Of a stretch of 64,000 bases of DNA, positions 8,766 to 17,319 are shown piece after piece. Both the position numbers and the translations under genes were made by a program. Numbering within the stretch: position 1 is the stretch's first letter; every line of letters starts with the position of its first letter. The notes beneath the pieces are model-generated. The model was not told the origin of the DNA, did not search any database, and saw nothing but the letters and a program-made list of their open reading frames with translations. The DNA is from Rhodanobacter denitrificans (GTDB lineage: Bacteria > Pseudomonadota > Gammaproteobacteria > Xanthomonadales > Rhodanobacteraceae). Location: contig QFPO01000002.1 of assembly GCA_003241385.1 (NCBI GenBank), forward strand, positions 62,001-126,000, written 5' to 3'.

Positions 8766-9242
8766 TCAGCGCCCGCCGGCCATCTCGATCGTGCCGAGCC
8801 AGCGGTGCTGCTGGTCGTAGAGCTCGACCGTGTCGCCGGCCGCGCGCGCGTAGACGAAGGTCAGCGCGCCGGCCTGCGTGCTGCCGCCGGGCAGTTGCAG
8901 GCTCGGCGTGAAGCCGAGCAGCACCGAATCGTTGTCGGTCGCATCGGGCGGAAAGCCGGCCGCGACGAAGAAGCGGTCGACGTCGGCCACCGCGCCGAAC
9001 ATGTCCTTCGGCAACGCCAGCGGCCGGCCGCGATAGCTCACCGCATAGTAGACATGGCGGCCGCGCGCGAAGTCCCTGCTCTGCACGTAATACACCTGCC
9101 ACTGGTGCACGCGGTTCTCGAACAGCAACTGGCGCCGGTCCGCCGCCTGCGCCTCGATCGCGACCATCGACAGCAGCAGCGCGAGCGCGAGGCACGGCAC
9201 GAACGTCCGATACGGATCACACCATCGCCGCCGAATCGTCAT
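8766..9242 (-). CDS. Exported protein of unknown function
   Basis: The product is 158 residues, read from ATG 9242 (MTIRRRWCDP). Its signal peptide has a strong hydrophobic core (FVPCLALALLLSMVAI) and a likely cleavage after AQA near residue 33. The mature part looks like a small beta-rich fold with Tyr/Trp and no Cys: VHQWQVYYVQSRDFARG early and VELYDQQHRWLGTIEM at the end. It lies 52 bp downstream of the DUF922 gene on the same strand and is probably co-transcribed, suggesting a joint periplasmic role. I do not recognise the family. Confidence 0.7.
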   Translation of the reverse strand: MTIRRRWCDPYRTFVPCLALALLLSMVAIEAQAADRRQLLFENRVHQWQVYYVQSRDFARGRHVYYAVSYRGRPLALPKDMFGAVADVDRFFVAAGFPPDATDNDSVLLGFTPSLQLPGGSTQAGALTFVYARAAGDTVELYDQQHRWLGTIEMAGGR

Positions 9243-9294
9243 GCCACGCGCTCCTTGCCTTCGAGGCACGACACGCCGCCGCGCGGCAGCGCCG

Positions 9295-9939
9295 TCATGG
9301 AAAGCGCACGCCTTCGGTGCGGCCGTGCCCGGTCTCGACGTCGTAGGCACGCTGACGTGCCTTGTAGTCCTCGACCACGGCCTCGCCGGCCGCGTTGACC
9401 TCGGCCTCCAGCGTCCTGCAATCCGCAGCCTGGTCGATCGCACCGACCCGGCGCTCGACGGCCTCGGCGGCTTCGATCGCGAGCGCTTCGTGACGGCGTT
9501 CATGGCGGTCCAGCGCGGCGACGTACGCCTCCCAGCGCTGCACGAGCTCCGGCGCTGCATCGGGTGGCGCCTGCCAGCGCGGCAGATGAATCGTCGTCGT
9601 CAGATGCGTGCGGAACGAGGCGCGCCGGCAGCCGTCGCGCTGCTCACGGTACGAATAGCGCCATTCGAGCTTCCAGCGCGTGTATGCGTCATAGCGGCCG
9701 CCGTCCTCGCCGCGCGGCCGCAGGGCTTCGATCTGCGCGCGCAGCGCCTCGGCGCTGTCGCCGACGACGTCGTAGTAGGTGCGCTCGGCCGTATGGCGCA
9801 CCTCGGCCGGCGCGGACGGCGCAGCGGTTGCGACCGCCAGTCCGGCCAGCCAGCGCGCGACGCGGCCCCGGCCGGTCGACCGGTGAGCGATGCCTCCGGC
9901 CGGCCGTCGCGGATGAGAACGAGATCCGATCGGCTGCAT
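9295..9939 (-). CDS. DUF922-like candidate secreted Zn-dependent protease
   Basis: This 214-residue protein starts at ATG 9939 (MQPIGSRSHP). An Arg-rich N-region precedes a hydrophobic segment at about 28-44 (cleavage near APA). The region YYDVVGDSAEALRAQIEALR followed by WKLEWRYSY is typical of DUF922. An HExxH motif, HERRH at residues 146-150, is the expected zinc site, with further acidic residues behind it. The family is annotated as predicted secreted Zn-dependent protease, although activity is poorly shown in general. It is first in a two-gene unit with the exported protein at 8766. Confidence 0.75.
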   Translation of the reverse strand: MQPIGSRSHPRRPAGGIAHRSTGRGRVARWLAGLAVATAAPSAPAEVRHTAERTYYDVVGDSAEALRAQIEALRPRGEDGGRYDAYTRWKLEWRYSYREQRDGCRRASFRTHLTTTIHLPRWQAPPDAAPELVQRWEAYVAALDRHERRHEALAIEAAEAVERRVGAIDQAADCRTLEAEVNAAGEAVVEDYKARQRAYDVETGHGRTEGVRFP

Positions 9940-10091
9940 CGGCACAGCATAGTCGCTCGGGCCCGACCGCGCGCAGCCGCGCCAGGCCGCGAGACGATCG
10001 GCATTTTCGTGCGCAGGCGGCCGCGGCGGCGCGCCGGGGTGCCACGGCCGGCGGCATAATCCGCTCCGCAGCCAGGCCATTGGACCCCGCG

Positions 10092-12110
10092 ATGCCCCAG
10101 CCCCTCGCCGTACCGACCACCCGCGAACAGCTGTGGGCGCTGCTCGCCGAAGCCGCCGAGATCGAGCACCACCTGATGTGCTGCTATCTCTATGCGGCTT
10201 TCAGTCTGAAGGAGCGCGTCGAGGAAGACCTCTCCGACGACGAGCTCGCCGCGATCCGGCGCTGGCGCGGCGAGATCCTCGCGGTCGCGATCGAGGAGAT
10301 GGGCCACCTCGCTACGGTCTGCAACATCCTGTCCGCGCTCGGCGCACCGGCGCATCTGGCGCACCAGAATTTCCCGGTCGAGCCCGGCTACCACCCGGCC
10401 GGCGTCGTCGTGAAGCTGACGCCGTTCAACTGGGAGACGCTGGCGCACTTCATCTATCTGGAGCGCCCCGGCAGCGCCGACATCGCCGACGGCGCCGGCT
10501 TCGAGCCGCCGCAGACTTACGCGCGCGGCTCGTCGATGGACCGCGTGATGACGATCACGACCGACTACGGCACGGTCGGCGAACTCTATGCGTCGATCGA
10601 CGCCGGCCTGGCCCGGCTCGCCGCGACGATCGGTGAGGATCGCCTGTTCATCGGTCAGCCGGCGCATCAGCTCAGCGCCGAGACCTGCGGCCTGCCGGAT
10701 CTGAAGGTCGTGCGCTGCCTCAAGACCGCGCACATCGCGATCGATGCGATCGTGCGCCAGGGCGAAGGCGCCGAAGCCGGCGAGACGCGCTCGCACTACC
10801 AGCGCTTCCTGGCGATCCAGCGTGAGTACGCCGCGCTGCGCGAGGCGCGGCCCGCGTTCCGGCCTGCACGCATGAGCGCGCACAACCCGGTCATGCGGCG
10901 GCCGCCGACGCCCGGCGGCAAGCTGTGGATCACACTGGAGCCGGCGGCCTGCCTGCTCGATCTCGGCAATGCGCTGTACAACCATTGCCTGCGCTGCCTG
11001 TCGCTGGCCTATGCCGGCGCCGACGTCCCGACCCAGCGCGCGCTGGTCCGCACCAGCGTGGACCTGATGCGCCTGCTGACGCCGATCGCGACGCGGCTGG
11101 GCAGCCTGCCGGCCAGCCCCGAGCTGCCCGAAGCGACCGCCGGCCTCAGCTTCGCGACGCTGCGCTCGGCCGCCGCACTGGTCGCCGACGTCGAGAGCGT
11201 CGCGATCGTCGTGGAGCGTCTTGACGAACTCGCACGGCGCGCCGATCTGCTGGCCACGCACTATCCCGGTGAGGCCGACCTGCTGCACGAGGCTGCGCGC
11301 GGCCTCGACCATCTCGCACGGCGGCTGGCGCCGCATGCGGTGGCCGCGCCGGCGCCGGCCGTCGTCGCAGCAGCGCCGAACCCGCCGCCGGCATCGACGC
11401 CCGCTTCGACGGCGATCGCCGCGACCGCACCCGGCAGCGGCGACGCGCCGCCGGTTCCGATTCCGCTCGACGAGGGCCGCGAGCGGATCCCGGGCGCCGG
11501 CATCGATCTGATCTATTCCGGCAAGCGCTGCATCCACGCGCGCCACTGCGTGCTCGGCCTGCCGCGCGTGTTCAAGGCCAATGTCGAAGGCCCGTGGATC
11601 GCGCCCGACGCGGCGACGACGGAGGCTCTGGTCACGGTCGCCCAGATGTGTCCGTCCGGTGCGATCCAGTACCGGCGCCACGACGGCGGTGCCGAGGAAG
11701 CGCCGCCGCCGGTCAACCTGGTCCAGCTGCGCGAGAACGGCCCGCTCGGCATCCGTGCGCAGCTGCTGATCGATGGTCGGCCGGTCGGCATGCGCGCCGT
11801 GCTGTGCCGCTGCGGCGCGTCTAAGAACAAGCCCTATTGCGACGGCAGCCACAACGCGATCGGCTTCAAGGCCACCGGCGAACCCGACACGATCCCGTCC
11901 GATCCGCTGCCGGCGCGCGGCGGTCCGCTCAGTGTCGAGCCGGAGCTCAACGGCCCGCTCGTCGTCAGCGGCAATCTCGAACTGTGCTGCGGCACCGGCC
12001 GCACGATCAACCGCGTGACCGCGACGCGACTGTGCCGCTGCGGCGGCTCGGCCAACAAGCCGTACTGCGACGGCACGCACCGGCGCATCGGCTTTCGCAG
12101 CGAGGCCTGA
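10092..12110 (+). CDS. Ferritin-like / Fer4_19 / double CDGSH fusion protein
   Basis: This is a 672-residue multidomain metalloprotein with no signal peptide. Residues 8-330 form a ferritin-like domain of the type near VioB/RebD-associated proteins, with EIEHHLMCCYLYAAFSLKE and, later, EEMGHLATVCNIL as the helices with Glu/His iron ligands. After a helical stretch and a Pro/Ala linker (about 415-460), residues 470-530 are a Fer4_19 (mono-cluster ferredoxin-like) domain with CIHARHC and QMCPSGA. Two CDGSH [2Fe-2S] domains follow, with ligands C572, C574, C583, H587 and C648, C650, C659, H663. The ATG at 10092 begins the conserved region. A CATAAT -10-like element lies at 10055-10060. Likely a redox or iron-handling protein; the reaction is unknown. 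Confidence 0.85.
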   Translation: MPQPLAVPTTREQLWALLAEAAEIEHHLMCCYLYAAFSLKERVEEDLSDDELAAIRRWRGEILAVAIEEMGHLATVCNILSALGAPAHLAHQNFPVEPGYHPAGVVVKLTPFNWETLAHFIYLERPGSADIADGAGFEPPQTYARGSSMDRVMTITTDYGTVGELYASIDAGLARLAATIGEDRLFIGQPAHQLSAETCGLPDLKVVRCLKTAHIAIDAIVRQGEGAEAGETRSHYQRFLAIQREYAALREARPAFRPARMSAHNPVMRRPPTPGGKLWITLEPAACLLDLGNALYNHCLRCLSLAYAGADVPTQRALVRTSVDLMRLLTPIATRLGSLPASPELPEATAGLSFATLRSAAALVADVESVAIVVERLDELARRADLLATHYPGEADLLHEAARGLDHLARRLAPHAVAAPAPAVVAAAPNPPPASTPASTAIAATAPGSGDAPPVPIPLDEGRERIPGAGIDLIYSGKRCIHARHCVLGLPRVFKANVEGPWIAPDAATTEALVTVAQMCPSGAIQYRRHDGGAEEAPPPVNLVQLRENGPLGIRAQLLIDGRPVGMRAVLCRCGASKNKPYCDGSHNAIGFKATGEPDTIPSDPLPARGGPLSVEPELNGPLVVSGNLELCCGTGRTINRVTATRLCRCGGSANKPYCDGTHRRIGFRSEA

Positions 12111-12447
12111 GGCAGATCCACCACGATCGCGTGTCACGAGCGCGGGCATGCCCGCGCGCGCATCGCGTCGGGCGATCGACGTTCGCGATCACGCCGCGCT
12201 GTGCTCGCGACCGATGGACGACGACCGGGGCGATCGGCGCCTACGCCTGAGGCCGTGGCGACGCGATGCATCCGTCGCCTGATGTCGACTCAGTGCAGAA
12301 GAAGCCTCCGCGACGAAGCGCAGATCGATACGCGTGGTCGAAGCCCGCGTGAGACGGCGCCCCAGCGTCACCGGCCGCATCCATGCGCGACACGATCGGG
12401 ATGCCACGTACACGGCCGCCCGCCGATACGCGACCTGGATCTGCCTC
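12111..12447. other. Convergent intergenic region with one palindrome
   Basis: The 337 bases lie between the ferritin/CDGSH gene and the convergent oxidoreductase gene. A 16-bp perfect palindrome CGCGGGCATGCCCGCG at 12141-12156 sits 31 bp after the CDGSH stop and could act as a terminator stem, although it lacks a loop and a T-run. Nothing else is recognised. Confidence 0.45.
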
Positions 12448-13341
12448 CTACTCGCGCGCGACGAACGGCAGACCGTTGTGCGCATGCGTCGCGGCGACTG
12501 CGGCCTGCCCGACCGCGACCGCGATCTGGTTGAGGCCGCTGACGACGTCGCCGATCGCGTAGAGCCCCGGCAGCCGTGTCTGCTGGTGGCCGTCGACCAG
12601 GACCTGGCCGGTCGCGTCGAGCGCCGCGCCGGCCGCCGCCGCGATGCCGGCGATCGTGTCGCAGCCGAGGTACGGATACACGGTGTCGAATTCGACCGGC
12701 TCGCCTTCGGGCGGCGTGTAGACGCAGCGCTGCCCGTCGAAGTGCAGCCGGCCGCCGACCGGCAGCCAGCGCACGCCGGCCTCGCGCGATGCGCGGCCGG
12801 CATCTGCGCCGTCGCCCTCGTCGGTCGGCAGCACCGAGACCGAACGCGAGTACGTGCGCAGAAAGCGCGCATGGCTGCCGACGACGTCGCTGGCACCGAG
12901 CACACCGATGCGAAGATCGGTCGCCTCGTAGGCGTCGCAGACCGCGCACAGGCGCATCGCACGACAGGCGATCGCTTCGGCGACCCAGGGCTCGTCCGGC
13001 AGACGGTCGACGATGCCGGTCGCGAGAATGACCCGGCGCGATCGCCAGCGGCGCTCGCCGGCCGACAGTTCGAACGATTCGCCGTCGTGCGCGATGCGGT
13101 CGACGCGCGCCTGCTCGATCGGCACCTCGACCGAAGCCGCCTGCTCCTGCATGCGCAGCAGCAGCGCCGGCCCGGACACGCCGTGCGGAAAGCCCGGACA
13201 GTTGTTGCTTTCGGGGATCCAGCGTACGCGGCTCTGGCCGGCATCGAGCACGAGGCAGGAGCGATGGAAGCGGCGCAGATAGGTCGCCGCGGTCAGGCCC
13301 GCCGGGCCTGCGCCGACGACGATGACGTCGATCAGGTCCAT
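12448..13341 (-). CDS. Thioredoxin-reductase-like NAD(P)/FAD oxidoreductase
   Basis: This 297-residue flavoprotein has the N-terminal FAD-binding VVGAGPAGLTAATYLRR at residues 8-24. A redox pair C132-A-V-C135 stands where thioredoxin reductases have CATC, followed by D136. The second dinucleotide fold starts with IGVLGASDVVGSHARFLR. The C-terminal FAD motif is GLYAIGDVVSGLNQIAVAVG. It is slightly shorter than TrxB (about 320). The GASDVV segment deviates from the usual GGGDSA, so the NADPH site and partner protein may differ from classical thioredoxin reductase. It stands alone, convergent to the iron-sulfur fusion gene, to which it could supply electrons (inference only). Confidence 0.85.
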   Translation of the reverse strand: MDLIDVIVVGAGPAGLTAATYLRRFHRSCLVLDAGQSRVRWIPESNNCPGFPHGVSGPALLLRMQEQAASVEVPIEQARVDRIAHDGESFELSAGERRWRSRRVILATGIVDRLPDEPWVAEAIACRAMRLCAVCDAYEATDLRIGVLGASDVVGSHARFLRTYSRSVSVLPTDEGDGADAGRASREAGVRWLPVGGRLHFDGQRCVYTPPEGEPVEFDTVYPYLGCDTIAGIAAAAGAALDATGQVLVDGHQQTRLPGLYAIGDVVSGLNQIAVAVGQAAVAATHAHNGLPFVARE

Positions 13342-13475
13342 CGGGAATCACCGGAGAAGAGGAGCGGCACGAGCGCACGATAGGTGTGCCGTGCGGCAAA
13401 GGCAATCGGCCGCGAAGCGCAGCGGTATCGGTTGCAGCCCCCGGCGTCACGCCATTGACGGGCCTGTCGCTCGCG

Positions 13476-14045
13476 TCAGCGATCGACGCGGGCGCCCGCA
13501 TGTCCGACCGGCATCCCGCGACGCTCGCCGCGCCCGCGCCAGGCATGCAGCAGGGCCGCGGCGGCGTGCAGCGCGGCCAGGCCGATCAGGACCCAGGCGC
13601 CGTAGACGTGCAGATACCAGGCCCAGGCGCGGCCGGTCTCGTCGTCGGCCGGCGGCGTGAACAGCTGCGGCACCTCGAACGGACCGAACAGCGTGCGATC
13701 GGCGCCCATCCAGATCCAGATCACGTAGCCGCTCGATGGCAGCATCAGCAGCAACGCATACAGTATGCGGTGCGCGCCGCGCGCGATGCGCCAGCGGCCG
13801 GCCGCGACGCCGGGCGGCGCATGCGCCGGCACGCCATGCAACCAGCGCCACGCCAGCCGCAGCGCGACCAGCACCAGTACGACGAAGCCGAGCCGGACGT
13901 GCGCACCCAGCAAGGCATCGGACAGCACGCGATCGCGGACCGACTCGGACGCATAGCCGAGTGCCAGCTGCACCGGCAGCAGCCCGGCGACCAGCCAGTG
14001 CAAGGCGCCGGCGACGCGACCGTAGCGGCCGTGCAGAAACCTCAC
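13476..14045 (-). CDS. Cytochrome b561-type membrane haem protein
   Basis: The product is 189 residues, read from GTG 14045, which overlaps the TGA of the intradiol gene (GTGA), so the two are coupled. Four transmembrane helices carry the expected haem-ligand histidines: GALHWLVAG (H16), LLGAHVRLG (H49), YLHVYGAWVL and ALHAAAALLH. Prokaryotic b561 proteins pass electrons between quinol and periplasmic partners. Here the partner encoded upstream is an exported dioxygenase-like protein. No ATG lies near, and the GTG start is inferred from the overlap and from the helix beginning at about residue 8. Confidence 0.85.
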   Translation of the reverse strand: MRFLHGRYGRVAGALHWLVAGLLPVQLALGYASESVRDRVLSDALLGAHVRLGFVVLVLVALRLAWRWLHGVPAHAPPGVAAGRWRIARGAHRILYALLLMLPSSGYVIWIWMGADRTLFGPFEVPQLFTPPADDETGRAWAWYLHVYGAWVLIGLAALHAAAALLHAWRGRGERRGMPVGHAGARVDR

Positions 14046-14716
14046 GGCCGCGACGCAGCGGCCGGCTCGCAGGCGTGGTAGCCCGGTATCTGCGCGCCGA
14101 GCACGATGTCGCGCTGCGCCTGCCAGATGCCGACGCTGCGTACCGGCGTGACGATGCCGCGGCCGCCGCGGCCCTGATCGAGTTTGCGGCGCAGCGCCGG
14201 CGTCAGACGCGGATCGTCCTCGAACATCACATCGTCGATGTAGTACGTCGCGCAGCCGGGCTCGATCACGTTGAGGTGGATGTGCTGCGGCAGCCCGCTG
14301 TCCGGATAGCCGCCCGGCCGGATCGTCTCGAACCGGTAGCGCCCCTCGGCGTCCGTCCGTGCCCAGCCGCGCAGCCGGCCGTGCCGGCGCACCTCGGCCG
14401 GTCCGCCGAGGCCCTCTTCCGGATAGATGCCGCGGTGATCGGTCTGGTGCGCATAGACGATCACGCCCGCCCGCGCGTGGCCGTCCGCATCGCGCACGAT
14501 GCCGCTCAGCTGCAGCGGTTCGCCGGGCTCGTCCGGCGCGGTCAGCCGCGCGACCGTCGGCGGCTCGGCTGGCAGGCCGACCAGCGCGACCGCGCAGTCC
14601 TCGCACGGCAGACCGACGATCGGGATTCCGGCGCTGCCGGACGCAGGGGCCACCGACGGCAGCGCCGACAGCAGCAACAAAGAAGAGGACAGCAGGATCG
14701 GCAAGCGGACGTGCAT
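14042..14716 (-). CDS. Exported intradiol ring-cleavage dioxygenase family protein
   Basis: This 224-residue protein has a signal peptide (hydrophobic residues 6-24). The core matches protocatechuate/catechol dioxygenases: the carboxypeptidase-like strand LSGIVRDADGHARAGVIVYA, then TDAEGRYRFETIRPGGYP and HIHLNV. The four non-haem iron(III) ligands are probably Y88, Y137, H145 and H147, so the active site looks complete. Catabolic members are cytoplasmic; this one is exported and sits in a coupled pair with cytochrome b561. That points to an envelope oxidase or oxygenase of an aromatic or quinol rather than ring catabolism. The substrate is unknown. Confidence 0.85.
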   Translation of the reverse strand: MHVRLPILLSSSLLLLSALPSVAPASGSAGIPIVGLPCEDCAVALVGLPAEPPTVARLTAPDEPGEPLQLSGIVRDADGHARAGVIVYAHQTDHRGIYPEEGLGGPAEVRRHGRLRGWARTDAEGRYRFETIRPGGYPDSGLPQHIHLNVIEPGCATYYIDDVMFEDDPRLTPALRRKLDQGRGGRGIVTPVRSVGIWQAQRDIVLGAQIPGYHACEPAAASRP

Positions 14717-14841
14717 GGCGGTACTCCGTGACAGGTGCCGATCCAGAGCGCACGAGGGCGCGCTGCGTTAACCTCGCCCCGGCCGGTTAACGCTGCACGC
14801 TCCGCCCCCCTCTCTCGCGGTAGGTCACCCGCTGCGCGCGC

Positions 14842-15402
14842 ATGAGGCAAGCCGTCACCCCGTTCGAGATCGCCCGCCACGTCCGCGACGCCCAGCGCGG
14901 TTCGCAGGCCGCGTTCGCGTGGCTGTACCGCGCCTTTGCGCCGCTGGTGCACACGATCCACCTCGGCCGGGTGCCGCATGCACGCGCCGAGGAACTCGCG
15001 CAGGACACGTTCGCGATCGCGTTCGCGCAGCTCGGCCAGTTGCGCGAGGCGACCCATTTCGGACCGTGGATCGCCGCGATCGCGCGCCGCCACCGCGGCC
15101 GCGGCGGCACCGACGAGGAATCGCTGCGCGACGACCACGACAGCGCGAGTCCGGCCGCCGGCCCCGACGACCGCACCGAGGCCGAGCGCGTTTTGCACGC
15201 CATCCGCGGCCTGCCCGAGGCCTATCGCGACACCCTGCTGCTGCGCCTGGTCGAGGGTCTGAGCGGCCCCGAGATCGCCGCGTTGACCGGCCTCACCGCC
15301 GCATCGGTGCGCGTGAACCTGCATCGCGGCATGGCCAAGCTGCGCGCGGCACTCGGCCTGACCGCCGCACCTGAGGAGACCGCCGATGTCCACGCCCCGT
15401 GA
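14842..15402 (+). CDS. ECF sigma factor
   Basis: This 186-residue sigma factor has region 2 at about 14-80 (RGSQAAFAWLYRAFAPLVHT, then RAEELAQDTFAIAFAQL) and region 4 from about 113 (AIRGLPEAYRDTLLLRLVEG, LSGPEIAALTGLTAASVRVN). The linker is Asp/Ala-rich. It overlaps the next gene, its presumed membrane regulator, by 17 bases. It faces away from the intradiol/b561 pair across a 125 bp gap. There is no TonB receptor next to it, so its signal differs from that of the cassette at 5634. Confidence 0.9.
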   Translation: MRQAVTPFEIARHVRDAQRGSQAAFAWLYRAFAPLVHTIHLGRVPHARAEELAQDTFAIAFAQLGQLREATHFGPWIAAIARRHRGRGGTDEESLRDDHDSASPAAGPDDRTEAERVLHAIRGLPEAYRDTLLLRLVEGLSGPEIAALTGLTAASVRVNLHRGMAKLRAALGLTAAPEETADVHAP

Positions 15403-16378
15403 TCCGCTGTGGTCGCCGGAGCAGCCCGGCGACCCGGAGCTCGTCCGCCTCGAGCGGCTGCTCGGCCGCTACCGGCATGTGCTGTCCGGGGTGCCGATGC
15501 CGGCGGCGCCGCCGCGCCGGCGCTGGATCCGGGCGCTGGCGATCGCGGGCGGCGCCATCGCGGCAGCCGCGCTGACCGTCGCCGTCTGGCTGCCGTGGCG
15601 GCTGCACTGGACCGCCGATGCGCCGTGGCCGGTGAGCGCCGACGTGCCCGCGCCGACGCCCGCGCTCGCGGTCGGCGACACGCTGCAGACCGGCGCCGGC
15701 CAGCACGCGCGCGTCGCAATCGCGCGGATCGGCGCGCTCGAGGTCTCGCCCCAGACGCGACTCAGTCTGATCGAGACGCGCAGCGGTCATCACCGCATCG
15801 CGCTCGAGACCGGCCACGTGCATGCACGCGTCTGGGCGCCGCCCGGCGCGTTCGGCGTGCTCGACGGCGGCGCCGAAGTGATCGACCTCGGCTGCGTGTT
15901 CGACCTGTGGAAGCACGCCGACGGCAGCGGCCGCCTCGCGGTCGGCAGCGGCTGGGTCATGCACAGCGAGGGCGGCCGCGAGACCCTGGTGCCGGCCGGT
16001 TATGCGCTCGATTTCGGACCCGATCATGTCGGCCTGCCGTTGCGACCGGCCGCACCCTCGGCGTTCGCGGACGCCGTGACCGCGCTCGACCGCATGCTGT
16101 ACGAGGGTCACCGCGACGCCGACCTCGAGACACGCAGCGCCGACCTCGCCACAGCGGACGACGCATTCACGCTGCTGAGTCTGCTGACGCGCTACCCGGC
16201 ACTCGCCGACGGCCCGCTGTACCCGCGCCTGGCCGAGACGATCGACGCGCCGCCGCTCGACGCGCGCCACCGCGAAGCCTGGGCCAGCGGCAGCGTCCAC
16301 GCGATCAACGCCTGGTGGGACCGCATGCCGCGGCCGCCGAAGCAGTGGTGGCGCAACTGGCGGGACGTGGTGTTGTAA
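15386..16378 (+). CDS. FecR-domain membrane protein, putative anti-sigma factor
   Basis: The product is 330 residues: a short cytoplasmic N-terminus (1-46), one transmembrane helix at about 47-69, then a periplasmic FecR domain (roughly 95-220: GDTLQTGAGQHARVAIARIG, VIDLGCVFDLW, GYALDFGPDH). The last 100 residues are helical with no known name. The N-terminal part lacks the Cys/His of zinc anti-sigma domains. The 17-base overlap with the ECF gene implies joint expression and an anti-sigma role, which is inference from gene order. Confidence 0.75.
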   Translation: MSTPRDPLWSPEQPGDPELVRLERLLGRYRHVLSGVPMPAAPPRRRWIRALAIAGGAIAAAALTVAVWLPWRLHWTADAPWPVSADVPAPTPALAVGDTLQTGAGQHARVAIARIGALEVSPQTRLSLIETRSGHHRIALETGHVHARVWAPPGAFGVLDGGAEVIDLGCVFDLWKHADGSGRLAVGSGWVMHSEGGRETLVPAGYALDFGPDHVGLPLRPAAPSAFADAVTALDRMLYEGHRDADLETRSADLATADDAFTLLSLLTRYPALADGPLYPRLAETIDAPPLDARHREAWASGSVHAINAWWDRMPRPPKQWWRNWRDVVL

Positions 16379-17319
16379 GCCTGATCGACGCCGGCCCGGG
16401 CGACCGCGGCTGCGCAGACGCGTTCCAATACGTCGGTATGCGTCGACATCGGTGATGTCGACGCATCGTCGCGAGACATCCCAGGACGGAAGTGTCGATG
16501 GCCATGAGGACGAGGGCGATTCAAACCGGCGGTCGAACTCCGCCTCGGCGAAATACGCCGACATCTAACGCAGATCTCTTCGATTCGGCGCAGCTCGCGC
16601 ACCTCGCGCTCCGGCGCCTCGATCCGCGTCTGCTCCATTCTGATCGCACCGGGCCGCTTGCCCTGCTCTGGCTCGGCCCGGCGCACCTGACGCCGTAGCG
16701 TCTCGGCGGGCAGCCTTCTTGCCGGCAATCGACTCGATCGCCGCTCGCTGCGATCCATGCTCGCCCCGATGCTCCAGCACCATCCGCGCCACTCGCTCCG
16801 TACCTCGGGAAGGCTTCGGGGACTTCCGCATGGCGCTATCCGCTCGAGGAAAGAGCCTCCGAAACACTCGCGCCCCGATCGCACCTGCCGAGACGTCCGC
16901 CACTCCGTCGATGCGTGGTCGGCATCGCCCTCCGGGGACGCGGGATGTCGAAGGGGACGCGCGCTCGAGGGCGATGTCCGGATTCACTGCTCTTTTGCGA
17001 GTTAGGGAGGTCAACGGGGAGAAGACGGACGATGTCGCTTTGACCTTTCGATCGATGCGTCGTCGTCGACGCCTGCCGGACGACGGCGACTGTGACGGCC
17101 GCCGCACTTTTGCGCCGGGTCTTTGCACGAGCCATGCAAACTCATTGCGGTTCCGCTGCTCACGCGTCTTCTATACGGACGCGGCGATCGCCCCACGTCT
17201 ATCCGTTGCTGCACGTCGTGCGATGAGGAACAACGGGTCGAACGAGGCGCTCCGACTTCATTTCCGCTTTTTTCTGCTTGCCATTTCTGCCTGCTACAGC
17301 ACCTAGAGGGATGATCGCT
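16379..17319. other. Non-coding region with decayed insertion sequence
   Basis: The stretch contains an IS3 orfA remnant on the minus strand (separate entry) and otherwise no intact gene. The last 90 bases are less GC-rich (a T-run near 17269-17273) and should hold the promoter of the giant surface protein. An AGAGGG ribosome-binding site ends at 17310. Confidence 0.6.
16510..16831 (-). pseudogene. IS3-family transposase OrfA remnant, frameshifted
   Basis: Starting at ATG 16831 the minus strand reads MRKSPKPSRGTERVARMV and LEHRGEHGSQRAAIESIA, the N-terminal helix-turn-helix of IS3 OrfA. The match then jumps to a second frame (LPAETLRRQVRRAEPEQGKR, then IEAPEREVRELRRIEE, the leucine-zipper part) and to a third (SAYFAEAEFDRRFE, the OrfA end). 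Two frameshifts therefore break it. No convincing orfB follows to the left and I could not find terminal inverted repeats. It is an old, inactive insertion. Confidence 0.85.
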
